A DNA stretch of 11,130 bases, taken from contig CALGOE010000087.1 in assembly GCA_937958145.1 (NCBI GenBank), positions 1 through 11,130 on the forward strand. The letters are read 5' to 3'. Under the pieces are notes generated by a model, which saw only the letters and a program-made list of their open reading frames with translations, was not told where the DNA came from and did not search any database. How positions within the stretch are numbered: the stretch's first letter is position 1; every line of letters starts with the position of its first letter. Position numbers and translations under genes: made by a program. This DNA is from an uncultured Desulfobacca sp. (GTDB lineage: Bacteria; Desulfobacterota; Desulfobaccia; Desulfobaccales; Desulfobaccaceae). Positions 1-6,304 of the stretch are shown here, piece by piece.

Positions 1-897
1 GTCCGCCACCATCCAGAGCAGCTCCCACTTCTCCTCCTCGTTATATATCCGCTCCGGCTTGGGCTCCGGCGGCGGCTCGACCTTCAAGCTGAACGGCCCC
101 GTTTTAATCCCGGCGCCGTAATGCTGCGGCAGGTCCTTCACCCGAACCTTCCGATACACCCGGTTCACCGACGTCTTCCCAGCCTTGGCGTCCTCCCAAT
201 CCGAGGCTACCTGCGGGTCCTGCTGCGCCGCTTGCTGGATGGCCTGGGCGCGATATAGAGTATCTTTGCCAATGCCTACCTGTCGGGCCACGATTTCCAG
301 AGACCTACCGTCTTGTGCTTGTGAGCACGTGATAGGTTGTTCTGAATTCGGAACAACCTTTTCGTCTCCCCCTGTTTGGGTTGTTTGCGTGGCCGCCACA
401 GGCGCGCGACACACCGCCTCCTGCACCGCCTGCTCCTGGAGGCCCTGCACCCACTGTCGCAAGAACTCCTCCGGGCTCGGCGACGACTGCCCCCGGCCAT
501 ACAGTTGGCCCGCCAGCTGCTGACGCCTCTTCGCCCTCTCCCGCTCAATCTCTAACAGCTTCAGCCCCAACTCCGCCCGCTGCGCCGTGTTCAACTGACG
601 CCGCGCCAGGTTCGCCTTGATGACAAACTCACGCTCCGCCCAGTTATCCTCCAAATCCTTCACCGTCACCCAAACCCACGCCAGGCCCAGGTCCTTGGCG
701 ATCTCCAAACGGGTATGCCCGTCCAGCACCACCAGGTCCTCGTTCACTACCAGGGGATGGGCTGGGTCAAGCCCGTTGGCCCTAACCTCCGCCCGCAACA
801 GCTCCAGGTCCTTCGCCAGCGGCTTCGGCACCAAGTCCCGATATGCCTTCACCACCCGCAACTCGTCTATCGGCATCTCCCGTATGTCCGGTTTCAC
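1..897 (-). CDS. ParB-like N-terminal domain DNA-binding protein, 3' end outside window
   Basis: This frame stays open for 299 codons from a GTG at 897 to the window edge, so the C-terminus is missing. An AGGAGG at 908-903, five bases before the GTG and overlapping the traD stop, decides the start. Residues 5-110 resemble a ParB/Srx-type domain: a 'PxxLVVNEDLVVLDGHTR' segment with DGHTR at 59-63, followed by a NLARRQLNTAQRAEL helix region at about 96-110, typical of ParB-like proteins. A helix-turn-helix-like segment lies at about 199-220 (VARQVGIGKDTLYRA). The tail is proline and glutamate rich. In this family the N-terminal domain binds a nucleotide or acts as a nuclease, and the HTH binds DNA. 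It is the last visible gene of the mobilization operon, so a partition or regulatory role for the element is plausible. No partner ParA is seen. Confidence 0.85.
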   Translation of the reverse strand, partial: MKPDIREMPIDELRVVKAYRDLVPKPLAKDLELLRAEVRANGLDPAHPLVVNEDLVVLDGHTRLEIAKDLGLAWVWVTVKDLEDNWAEREFVIKANLARRQLNTAQRAELGLKLLEIERERAKRRQQLAGQLYGRGQSSPSPEEFLRQWVQGLQEQAVQEAVCRAPVAATQTTQTGGDEKVVPNSEQPITCSQAQDGRSLEIVARQVGIGKDTLYRAQAIQQAAQQDPQVASDWEDAKAGKTSVNRVYRKVRVKDLPQHYGAGIKTGPFSLKVEPPPEPKPERIYNEEEKWELLWMVAD

Positions 898-906
898 CGC
901 CCCCTC

Positions 907-2718
907 CTAACGGTATTCCAATATCGGTAGCCGGCCCTTCCACGCCGTGCCATCCGCCAACCGGCAAAAATAATGCAGGTTCGGCAGCAAGCCCATCAGC
1001 GCCGCCGGCATCAGGTCCTGCTCCGCCTCTTTCAAACTCTCCGTATACGTCCCCGTAAAATCCGTGGGCGCATCCGCCGTGGCGCCGCTCCGGTAGCCCA
1101 GGTCCAACGTCCGCGTCGCCACCTTCGGCAGCGCCTCGCTGATATACTTCTGCGTCTCCCCGTCTATGGACCGCAGGATGATCCAGTTGTTCGTGTTCCC
1201 CAGCACCTGCCGCGCCCCGGCCTCCGTCCCCGTCCGCACCTCCAGGTCCGCCAACGTCTGCGTGGCTATAAACACCCGGAATCCCGCACCTCGGGATTTG
1301 TTCAATAGCTGCACCGCCGGGTCGTTCACCACCTCCGCCGCCTCGTCTATGAAGACGTTCACCTTCGGCGGGTCCGGCATAAAGTTGTAACGGTCCGACG
1401 CCACCGCCGTCAGGTCCGCAAGCATAATCGATCCAATGGCGCTCCCCACCGTCGGGTCCGACAGGCTGTCCAGCCCCACATACAGCACCATGTTCCGGTC
1501 CAACACCGTCTTCAAGTCCAGCACCTGCCGTGGATCGCCGTCACGGTCCTGCGGCGACAGCAAATGCCGCATGTCACCCGTCGTCAACATCGCCAAGATC
1601 GGGTTCAGCGACGCCACCATCTTCTGGAAATGCTCCCAGTTGTGCAAATACGCCGAAATCAACCCGTCCACCGCCTGCTCATGGCGCTCCTGCGGCACAA
1701 TGTTGTTGTAATACGCGATGTAGAGGTCTATGTCCTCCTCAGCCTTCTGCTTCCTGCCCCTCTCGGCCTTCACCGACAACTGGCCCCTGGCCGCCTCCAC
1801 CTTGGCCTGCCATGACGCCCCCAGATATGCCTGGAAAAACTGCTCCAGCGCCTTGATCACCAAGTTCTTCGGACCGATCTCAATGTAGTGCCGCAACTTC
1901 ACCAGGTTGGGCCTCTTCTCCACATACACCAAACCCTGCACTATCGCGTTCAGCGCCATCCAGCCGAACGCCGCAAACGGGTCCGCCTTCGCCTCCGTCG
2001 GGATCAACGCCGCCACCCGGCTCGCCAACTCCGTGGCCCGGTTCCAGTTCCGCATCGGGTCGATCCGAACACTCTCCCCCGTCATGGCCGGATGGAAAAA
2101 CGCAAACCGGTCCTCCCCACGGTGCGCCGCACAAGCCCGCCGGGCATTCTCCCGCAACTCCATATCCCCTTTCGGGTCAATGATGACCACCGCCTCGTCC
2201 CGCAGGATCGCCTGGGCCACCAACAGGTCAAACAGCCGCGTCTTACCCGCACCCGTCGTCCCTATGATCAAGGTGTGGCCCTCCAACAGCTTCAGGTCCA
2301 CCCGCAGGTCTTTCTCTTGCCCAACCCCGTGGATCCATTGACCCTGACTCCGGCGCATTAACTCCGCCGGCGCCCCCTTGAGGATGTCTCCGGCCTTCTG
2401 GATTTCTTCACTCCCCCAGGGAAACCCCTTCCCAAGCCACACCTTGTCGGCCTTGAAACGACGCCGCAGCGACGCAAATCTGATCTTCTCCAGGCTGCCA
2501 CACAACAGCCGACGGTTCTGCACATAGCGGCCCCATGCCCCCAGGCCCCGAAACGCCCCCAGGACAAAACACACCAGCAACATCCCGTATATAACTACCA
2601 CGGGATAATTGCTGTGCCGCCACAGCCACAGCGTCCCCAGGCCGCCCCCCACCCAGCCCAGCAACGCCCAAAACTCCACATTCGGGCGCAAAATGTAGTC
2701 ATATTCAAACCAGCGCAC
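907..2718 (-). CDS. traD: TraD-type conjugative coupling protein (SXT/TOL-like), VirD4/TraG superfamily ATPase
   Basis: This 603-residue inner-membrane ATPase couples the relaxosome to the type IV secretion channel and powers DNA export. The N-terminus has two hydrophobic segments at about 16-33 and 38-56. A Walker A motif GTTGAGKT lies at 153-160, followed by VVIIDPKGD at 177-185. Walker B is VFIDEA at 455-460, and the motif SRGAGFRVFIATQTLADLE near 475-493 is typical of TraD/TraG ATPases. The length fits the short TraD of SXT and PFGI-like elements rather than the longer F-plasmid TraD. The start is a GTG with GAGGAG at 2730-2725, six bases upstream. The preceding relaxase gene ends in TAG only one codon before this GTG, in the same frame, so translation is probably coupled. 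Confidence 0.95.
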   Translation of the reverse strand: MRWFEYDYILRPNVEFWALLGWVGGGLGTLWLWRHSNYPVVVIYGMLLVCFVLGAFRGLGAWGRYVQNRRLLCGSLEKIRFASLRRRFKADKVWLGKGFPWGSEEIQKAGDILKGAPAELMRRSQGQWIHGVGQEKDLRVDLKLLEGHTLIIGTTGAGKTRLFDLLVAQAILRDEAVVIIDPKGDMELRENARRACAAHRGEDRFAFFHPAMTGESVRIDPMRNWNRATELASRVAALIPTEAKADPFAAFGWMALNAIVQGLVYVEKRPNLVKLRHYIEIGPKNLVIKALEQFFQAYLGASWQAKVEAARGQLSVKAERGRKQKAEEDIDLYIAYYNNIVPQERHEQAVDGLISAYLHNWEHFQKMVASLNPILAMLTTGDMRHLLSPQDRDGDPRQVLDLKTVLDRNMVLYVGLDSLSDPTVGSAIGSIMLADLTAVASDRYNFMPDPPKVNVFIDEAAEVVNDPAVQLLNKSRGAGFRVFIATQTLADLEVRTGTEAGARQVLGNTNNWIILRSIDGETQKYISEALPKVATRTLDLGYRSGATADAPTDFTGTYTESLKEAEQDLMPAALMGLLPNLHYFCRLADGTAWKGRLPILEYR

Positions 2719-2721
2719 GCC

Positions 2722-4566
2722 CTACTCCTCGCTAGCCCAATCCACACGGCCCAGCACATAGCCGTCTTCCGACAGGCGGAACCAGTCCCGAACCCGACCG
2801 CCGCCACCAAAAAGCCGCTTGATACGCTCCGCCTCAAACTCCGACACCGGCAACCCGTCACATAACAACCAGGTGATCTCCCGAACCCACATTGGCTCCG
2901 ATCCCCCATAATGCATGTCGATTGCTTTGATCAACATCCGGCTTGTCTCCACCAGCATGCTGAGCTGCTCGCCATGGGCGGCTACGCTGGACCTCAAGGC
3001 CGACACGGCTGCCGTCATCTCCTGGCAAAGCGCCAGCGTCGCAGCCGTCTCCCCCTCTATCTCCGACTGCCGCCCATGCAGCTTTTTCCTAACTACCGCT
3101 GGCACACATTCCCATATCGCCCGCCCAGTCCGGCCCAGACAGCCACGCAGCGCAGCACCGGCCCTCGACAGGGCCGAGGGCCTATCCCCCTGGTTGGCTT
3201 GCGCAGGCCCAGGCTCATCCGGTTCCTCTAAGACCTCCGCTGCTACGATTCCTTCACTATCTCCTGACTGTTTTTCCAAGTCCGCTTCAGCTGCCAACAG
3301 CTGTTCTTCTTCATGCTCAGCCTCTTTTTCGACTAACTCTCCCTCTCGACCCGACTCATACCCCCAGACCTCACCAGGCCACGGCGCCGGCATAACCTCC
3401 AACAGCCCCCGCGGCTCCCGAATCTTTAACGCCAGCAGTTTCTCCGTAACCCCCTCCAACGTGACCCACCAAAACGGTGAACCCTCCGACGTCGCCTCGA
3501 TAAACTGCCACTCCAGCATAATCTGAGCCAGCGTCTGCGGATTTCTCGGCACCCCCCGATAGGCCTCGTCCCGGTCCAGCAACAAGCCAATGTCTTTGCC
3601 CCCCTCCGGCCACACCAGGTATAATCCCGACTCCAAATACCATAGCCGCCCGCCAGCAACGTTCACCCGCCATACGTCTTCCCGCACCAGGCGCAGCATG
3701 GCGTCGCTGATTATCCGCATCACCGGCAGGCCGACCTCCTGGCCAATATCCCGAGCTAAATTCGACCTACCCAAATCCTCCTGCACGCTCCGGCGGTCCG
3801 CCGACAAGACCAGCTTGGACATCTCATGGTCCATCCCAGCTTCCTTCTGGACCGTACCCATCACGTTGAGCAGCAACTCACTGTCATACTCAGACAGATA
3901 GGCCCGGTCCGCCGCCGTCAGCACCCGGTCCAGGGCCAGCCCCGCCAGCCGTTCATGGTCTTTGGCCTGGCGCTTCCGGCGGAACACGACCCAATAACGC
4001 TCCGCACCCTTCTCCCGACACCACGTAACCAAGTCCTGCGCCAACGGCCGCCAACAACGGTCATCCCAGTCCGGCAGATCCCTGCCCGACGGCTCCAGCA
4101 CGGCCCGCAGCAGCACCACCGGCTTGGCCACGTCGTGGCACAGCCCCGCCACAAAACACCCATACTGCCACCGGGGCCTCGCCAACCGCCGCAACCGCGG
4201 CTCCAGATGCATGCCATACAGCTTGTCATGCGCCCGCTGTATGCAATACAGGCCCACCTCCAACCCGTGGGACAGCAATCCCCCCGCCCCCCGGTGATGG
4301 TGATACTCGCTGGCCGGCAGCAAATGCACAAATGCCGCATAACGCTCGATCAGCGGCAAATACCACCTGCCCCAGTCCTCCTCACGCTCCACCAGGTGCC
4401 TGATTTTCGCCATGGTCTCTGCATGCGGCTGCAACACCTGGTCCACCGGCAGCGCCGGTATGCCCGCCGACACCGGCGGATACGTAACCGGAACTCGAGA
4501 GCGCCTGCTCCTTAACAACCAGGGCATCTTGCCTTTTGTCGTGCGCCATATATTGCCGATTCCCAT
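2722..4566 (-). CDS. mobH: MobH-family (TraI_2) HD-type relaxase
   Basis: This 614-residue protein is the probable relaxase, which nicks oriT and pilots the transferred strand. The N-terminal TraI_2 domain carries the features of MobH enzymes: HHHR at 89-92, GGLLSH at 95-100, HD at 144-145 (GLCHDVAKP), a conserved DHE at 203-205, and SADRRSVQEDL at 255-265. These would form an HD-type metal site, unlike the HUH/Tyr relaxases. Residues 284-390 match the TraI_2 C-terminal winged region (VNVAGGRLWY, then GLYLVWPEGG). Beyond about 404 is an acidic linker, a predicted coiled coil at about 498-552, and a further small domain at 559-610. The start is ATG with AAGGAG at 4581-4576, overlapping the stop of the upstream gene. 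It is followed at once by traD. Confidence 0.93.
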   Translation of the reverse strand: MGIGNIWRTTKGKMPWLLRSRRSRVPVTYPPVSAGIPALPVDQVLQPHAETMAKIRHLVEREEDWGRWYLPLIERYAAFVHLLPASEYHHHRGAGGLLSHGLEVGLYCIQRAHDKLYGMHLEPRLRRLARPRWQYGCFVAGLCHDVAKPVVLLRAVLEPSGRDLPDWDDRCWRPLAQDLVTWCREKGAERYWVVFRRKRQAKDHERLAGLALDRVLTAADRAYLSEYDSELLLNVMGTVQKEAGMDHEMSKLVLSADRRSVQEDLGRSNLARDIGQEVGLPVMRIISDAMLRLVREDVWRVNVAGGRLWYLESGLYLVWPEGGKDIGLLLDRDEAYRGVPRNPQTLAQIMLEWQFIEATSEGSPFWWVTLEGVTEKLLALKIREPRGLLEVMPAPWPGEVWGYESGREGELVEKEAEHEEEQLLAAEADLEKQSGDSEGIVAAEVLEEPDEPGPAQANQGDRPSALSRAGAALRGCLGRTGRAIWECVPAVVRKKLHGRQSEIEGETAATLALCQEMTAAVSALRSSVAAHGEQLSMLVETSRMLIKAIDMHYGGSEPMWVREITWLLCDGLPVSEFEAERIKRLFGGGGRVRDWFRLSEDGYVLGRVDWASEE

Positions 4567-4579
4567 ACCTGTTTTCTCC

Positions 4580-5071
4580 TTAACAGACGGCGCCGCCGCC
4601 GTGGTCGCCGAATAAGACGTTTTTTGACCCTTTTTCTTGCTGCTGGCGATACCGGCCTAAACAACTCAGCATATTCCCCAGCATCTCCGCCGCTTTCCTG
4701 ATCTCCTGGAACTGCGCCTCGTAGCCCAGCACAAATCTTTTTTCCTCAGATTCCAAATGCTGGCAGACCTGCGCCAACCGCCGCCGGTAACTGCCCTGCC
4801 CACGGCTGATATGCTGCGTCCGCACCACCCCGCGCTTCGGATTCACATAGTCCTTCCGGCACCAGATTACATAGAACGATCGGCCGTTGTAGTCCTTCAG
4901 CCTCGGCCAGATCTTCTGGCTATACGATCTGTCGCGCCCTTCCCGGAAATACGACTCCACCAGCCGGCTGGCCGTCAGCTTGAGCTTGGCCATTTCATAC
5001 TCCAGCCACGCCTGCACCGCGTCGGCATCTATTGCCTGGCCGGCGCAGCTACTTGCAATCTTCGACACCAC
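4580..5071 (-). CDS. Small soluble protein, candidate MobI-like oriT accessory factor
   Basis: The 163-residue product is soluble, basic and mostly helical, with no signal peptide. It has a YSQKIWPRLKDYNGRSFYVIW segment (about 50-70), a WCRKDYVN...RTQHISRGQGSYRRRL stretch (70-99) and a final helix with E118 and an IRKAAE segment (124-129). This pattern (short arm, Trp/Arg strand, 'IxRGxGxY', then a helical E..F..IR tail) reminds me of conjugative transfer protein MobI(A/C), which acts with the MobH relaxase at oriT in SXT/R391 elements. Its place immediately before the relaxase supports this. I cannot confirm homology by eye. The start is a GTG at 5071 or 5068, overlapping the VKOR gene's end by 20-23 bases; ATG at 4992 is an alternative that would shorten it to 137 residues. 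Confidence 0.75.
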   Translation of the reverse strand: MVSKIASSCAGQAIDADAVQAWLEYEMAKLKLTASRLVESYFREGRDRSYSQKIWPRLKDYNGRSFYVIWCRKDYVNPKRGVVRTQHISRGQGSYRRRLAQVCQHLESEEKRFVLGYEAQFQEIRKAAEMLGNMLSCLGRYRQQQEKGSKNVLFGDHGGGAVC

Positions 5072-5924
5072 CCACCCCGCAGTCCTGGCCGCTGGCGTCC
5101 AGGCTGTAACTCAAGGCCACCGGTATCCTGGTCACCCCCATGCGCCCCAACAGGAGCTTGTTCCCCCACAGCCTGGCCCGCAGGCCGATATCTGACAACC
5201 AAGTTGCCTCTCCTTGTTTGGGCGTCCCCTGGAGCATGGCAAGCCACAGGTTCCCCGTGTCCGCCAAGGCCCGGCCCATGCGGTGGACCGCCGCCACCTC
5301 CGCGTCGTTCCGGGCTATGGGATACAGGGCCACGTTGGCCATCACCTCCGGCCCCGCCTCCGCCAGCTTGGCCAACTCCGCCTGGCAGGCCTCACACCCA
5401 GGCGAGAAGAATATCTTCACGGGCGCTTCAGGCTTGCCATACAACGGCCACGGCGCCGCTGCCTCCAGCAGCAGTACAACCAGGGATGTGGCCCACAAGC
5501 CGGCCCAGACCCCCTGGGAGAGCGGCTCCCGCACCGCCAGCCAGGCTACCGCCCCCCAGATCAAGCCCACGAGCAGACACTCGCTGCACGGCGCCGACAA
5601 CACCTGCCAGACGAGCAGGACGACCTCTCCCCAGAGGCAGGCCAGGATATAGGGGCGGTAGATGCCCAGGCCCAGGAGCTTGAACGCCAGGGCCGCGCCG
5701 AAGGCCAACGCCCCCCAGACGTGCATGGAGACGCCCAGGACGGTGAAGTCCTGATACAGTTCACAACCACGTGTCAGGCAGAGCGAGTCCGCCATGCCCA
5801 ATGCCGCCGCCAGACAGAGGGCCAGGCCCGCCGCCAGCAGTACTGCCTCGGCGTTGACGATGCGGCCCGCTGCCCTCGCTTGCCCTTGGCCTTGACCTCC
5901 ACCCTGGATTGGATTTACTTCCAC
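5049..5924 (-). CDS. VKOR-thioredoxin fusion, membrane disulfide-bond-forming enzyme
   Basis: The 291-residue product has about five membrane helices (near 26-45, 65-86, 92-109, 117-131, 138-157) and then a soluble domain. The helical part looks like bacterial vitamin K epoxide reductase: a loop cysteine pair C49/C54 followed by VSMHVWG, and a CSEC redox pair at 113-116 at the start of helix four. The C-terminal part is thioredoxin-like, with CEAC at 177-180 after a FFSPG strand and a likely cis-proline P268 in GVTRIP. Such fusions pass electrons from an extracytoplasmic thioredoxin domain to quinone, doing the job of DsbA plus DsbB. Start choice: AGGAGGT at 5937-5931 lies six bases from the GTG at 5924, which beats a TTG at 5960. 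It is the first gene of the mobilization operon, so its clients may be transfer-channel proteins. Confidence 0.85.
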   Translation of the reverse strand: MEVNPIQGGGQGQGQARAAGRIVNAEAVLLAAGLALCLAAALGMADSLCLTRGCELYQDFTVLGVSMHVWGALAFGAALAFKLLGLGIYRPYILACLWGEVVLLVWQVLSAPCSECLLVGLIWGAVAWLAVREPLSQGVWAGLWATSLVVLLLEAAAPWPLYGKPEAPVKIFFSPGCEACQAELAKLAEAGPEVMANVALYPIARNDAEVAAVHRMGRALADTGNLWLAMLQGTPKQGEATWLSDIGLRARLWGNKLLLGRMGVTRIPVALSYSLDASGQDCGVGGVEDCK

Positions 5925-5930
5925 CGCTTG

Positions 5931-5937
5931 ACCTCCT
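5931..5937 (-). promoter_or_regulatory. Strong ribosome binding site fixing the VKOR-thioredoxin start
   Basis: On the minus strand this is AGGAGGT, an almost complete anti-16S match, six bases (CAAGCG) before the GTG at 5924. It would lie inside the coding region if the upstream in-frame TTG at 5960 were the start, so it argues for the shorter product. Confidence 0.8.
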
Positions 5938-5978
5938 GAGCCGTTTATGCCCTTCCTCAACCGTGTGCCAAACCGACC

Positions 5979-6022
5979 CCGTTTTTCCCTTCTTATCTAG
6001 GGAAAAACGGCCCGTTTTTCCC
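5979..6022. repeat. Three-arm palindrome with two alternative pairings
   Basis: Three copies of one arm alternate in orientation. Arm A CCGTTTTTCCCT is at 5979-5990, arm B AGGGAAAAACGG at 5999-6010, and arm C CCGTTTTTCCC at 6012-6022. A pairs with B over 12 bp across an 8-base loop. B pairs with C over 11 bp around the single base 6011, which makes 6000-6022 a perfect odd-centred palindrome. Only one pairing can exist at a time in RNA or single-stranded DNA. No T-run follows on either strand in the right place, so it is not a plain terminator. It sits in the probable leader of the mobilization operon. Adjacent repressor sites, an oriT hairpin or a leader switch are all possible. A smaller TGCGAT/ATCGCA hairpin lies beside it at 6024-6041. 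Confidence 0.8.
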
Positions 6023-6082
6023 ATGCGATTGATGGATCGCACGAATGATGTCACCAGCAGACCTCTAAACGATATAAATACC

Positions 6083-6094
6083 TGATTATAATCA
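6083..6094 (-). promoter_or_regulatory. AT-rich palindrome with a candidate -10 box for the mobilization operon
   Basis: TGATTATAATCA is a perfect 12-bp palindrome and contains TATAAT on both strands (6090-6085 on the minus strand). It lies about 160 bases before the VKOR gene. No good -35 box stands 16-18 bases upstream: the GTGACA of the nearest iteron (6108-6103) is only 12 bases away. If it is a promoter it would need an activator, perhaps one bound to the iterons. It could equally be a melting site or an operator. Confidence 0.3.
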
Positions 6095-6099
6095 TAATA

Positions 6100-6163
6100 T
6101 GATGTCACCCAGCCCGGTTTTTGATGTCACCCGGCCAAAATGATGTCACCCAGCACCAAAATG
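6100..6163. repeat. 64-bp direct repeat, copy 1
   Basis: This segment is identical to 6240-6303, an offset of exactly 140 bases. It includes three complete iterons with their three different tails and the beginning of what follows. The two copies being identical suggests a recent duplication or gene conversion within the iteron array. Confidence 0.9.
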
Positions 6164-6239
6164 ATGTCACCCTTTGTTGTCACCCAAACCTTATCCATTT
6201 GATTTCACTATCCTTATGATGTCACCCAGGCCCCGGTTT

Positions 6240-6303
6240 TGATGTCACCCAGCCCGGTTTTTGATGTCACCCGGCCAAAATGATGTCACCCAGCACCAAA
6301 ATG
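6240..6303. repeat. 64-bp direct repeat, copy 2
   Basis: Identical to 6100-6163. The copy ends at 6303, one base before the TAA (6307-6305) of the upstream membrane protein gene, so the duplication runs right up to the end of that coding region without entering it. Confidence 0.9.
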
Positions 6304-6304
6304 C

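Larger units (their letters stand above)
6047..6291. repeat. Array of about eleven GATGTCACCC iterons
   Basis: Eight perfect GATGTCACCC copies start at 6101, 6123, 6142, 6163, 6218, 6241, 6263 and 6282. Variants are GATGTCACCA at 6047, GTTGTCACCC at 6176 and GATTTCACTA at 6201. Most spacings are 19 to 23 bases, about two helical turns, so bound proteins would face the same side. The tails between copies come in a few types (AGCCCGGTTTTT, GGCCAAAAT, AGCACCAAAAT). Each copy read on the minus strand contains GTGACA. This fits an iteron array for a replication, partition or transfer protein. The alternative is a remnant of IS21-family termini, which also carry repeated GGGTGACA-like sequences; no istA or istB gene is visible here. 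Confidence 0.85.
5925..6304. other. Gene-free control region, candidate oriT or iteron-type control locus
   Basis: This is the only gene-free stretch above 300 bases. It separates the accessory block from the mobilization operon. It contains the three-arm palindrome (5979-6022), a small hairpin (6024-6041), an AT-rich segment with a perfect palindrome (6067-6100) and the iteron array (6047-6291). In SXT-type MobH elements oriT lies in an intergenic stretch near mobI. Here the region lies one gene away from the MobI-like gene and two from the relaxase. Clustered inverted repeats next to AT-rich DNA and iterons are what oriT or a replication origin tends to look like. No nic site can be assigned from sequence alone. 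Confidence 0.35.

Noticed and set aside
4757..5683. Long open frames on the plus strand (for example 4757-5683, 5214-5939, 3826-4515)
   Set aside because: They run antisense to well-supported genes, have Pro/Arg-rich low-complexity translations and no ribosome binding sites or family motifs; high GC content explains them.
5925..5960. TTG at 5960 as the start of the VKOR-thioredoxin gene
   Set aside because: A near-perfect AGGAGGT at 5937-5931 with correct spacing points to the GTG at 5924, and the extra 12 residues are glycine-rich and without family support.
5979..6022. A Rho-independent terminator
   Set aside because: No T-run follows the stem on the minus strand, and on the plus strand there is no gene reading into it.
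6047..6303. A CRISPR array, suggested by regular repeats and a nearby Cas4-like gene
   Set aside because: The conserved unit is only 10 bases, the spacings are 13-25 bases, the tails repeat rather than being unique, and there are no cas1, cas2 or effector genes.
6046..6303. A complete IS21-family insertion sequence
   Set aside because: The repeats recall IS21 ends, but no transposase (istA/istB) lies between or beside them; only a remnant remains possible, and that is noted under the iteron array.
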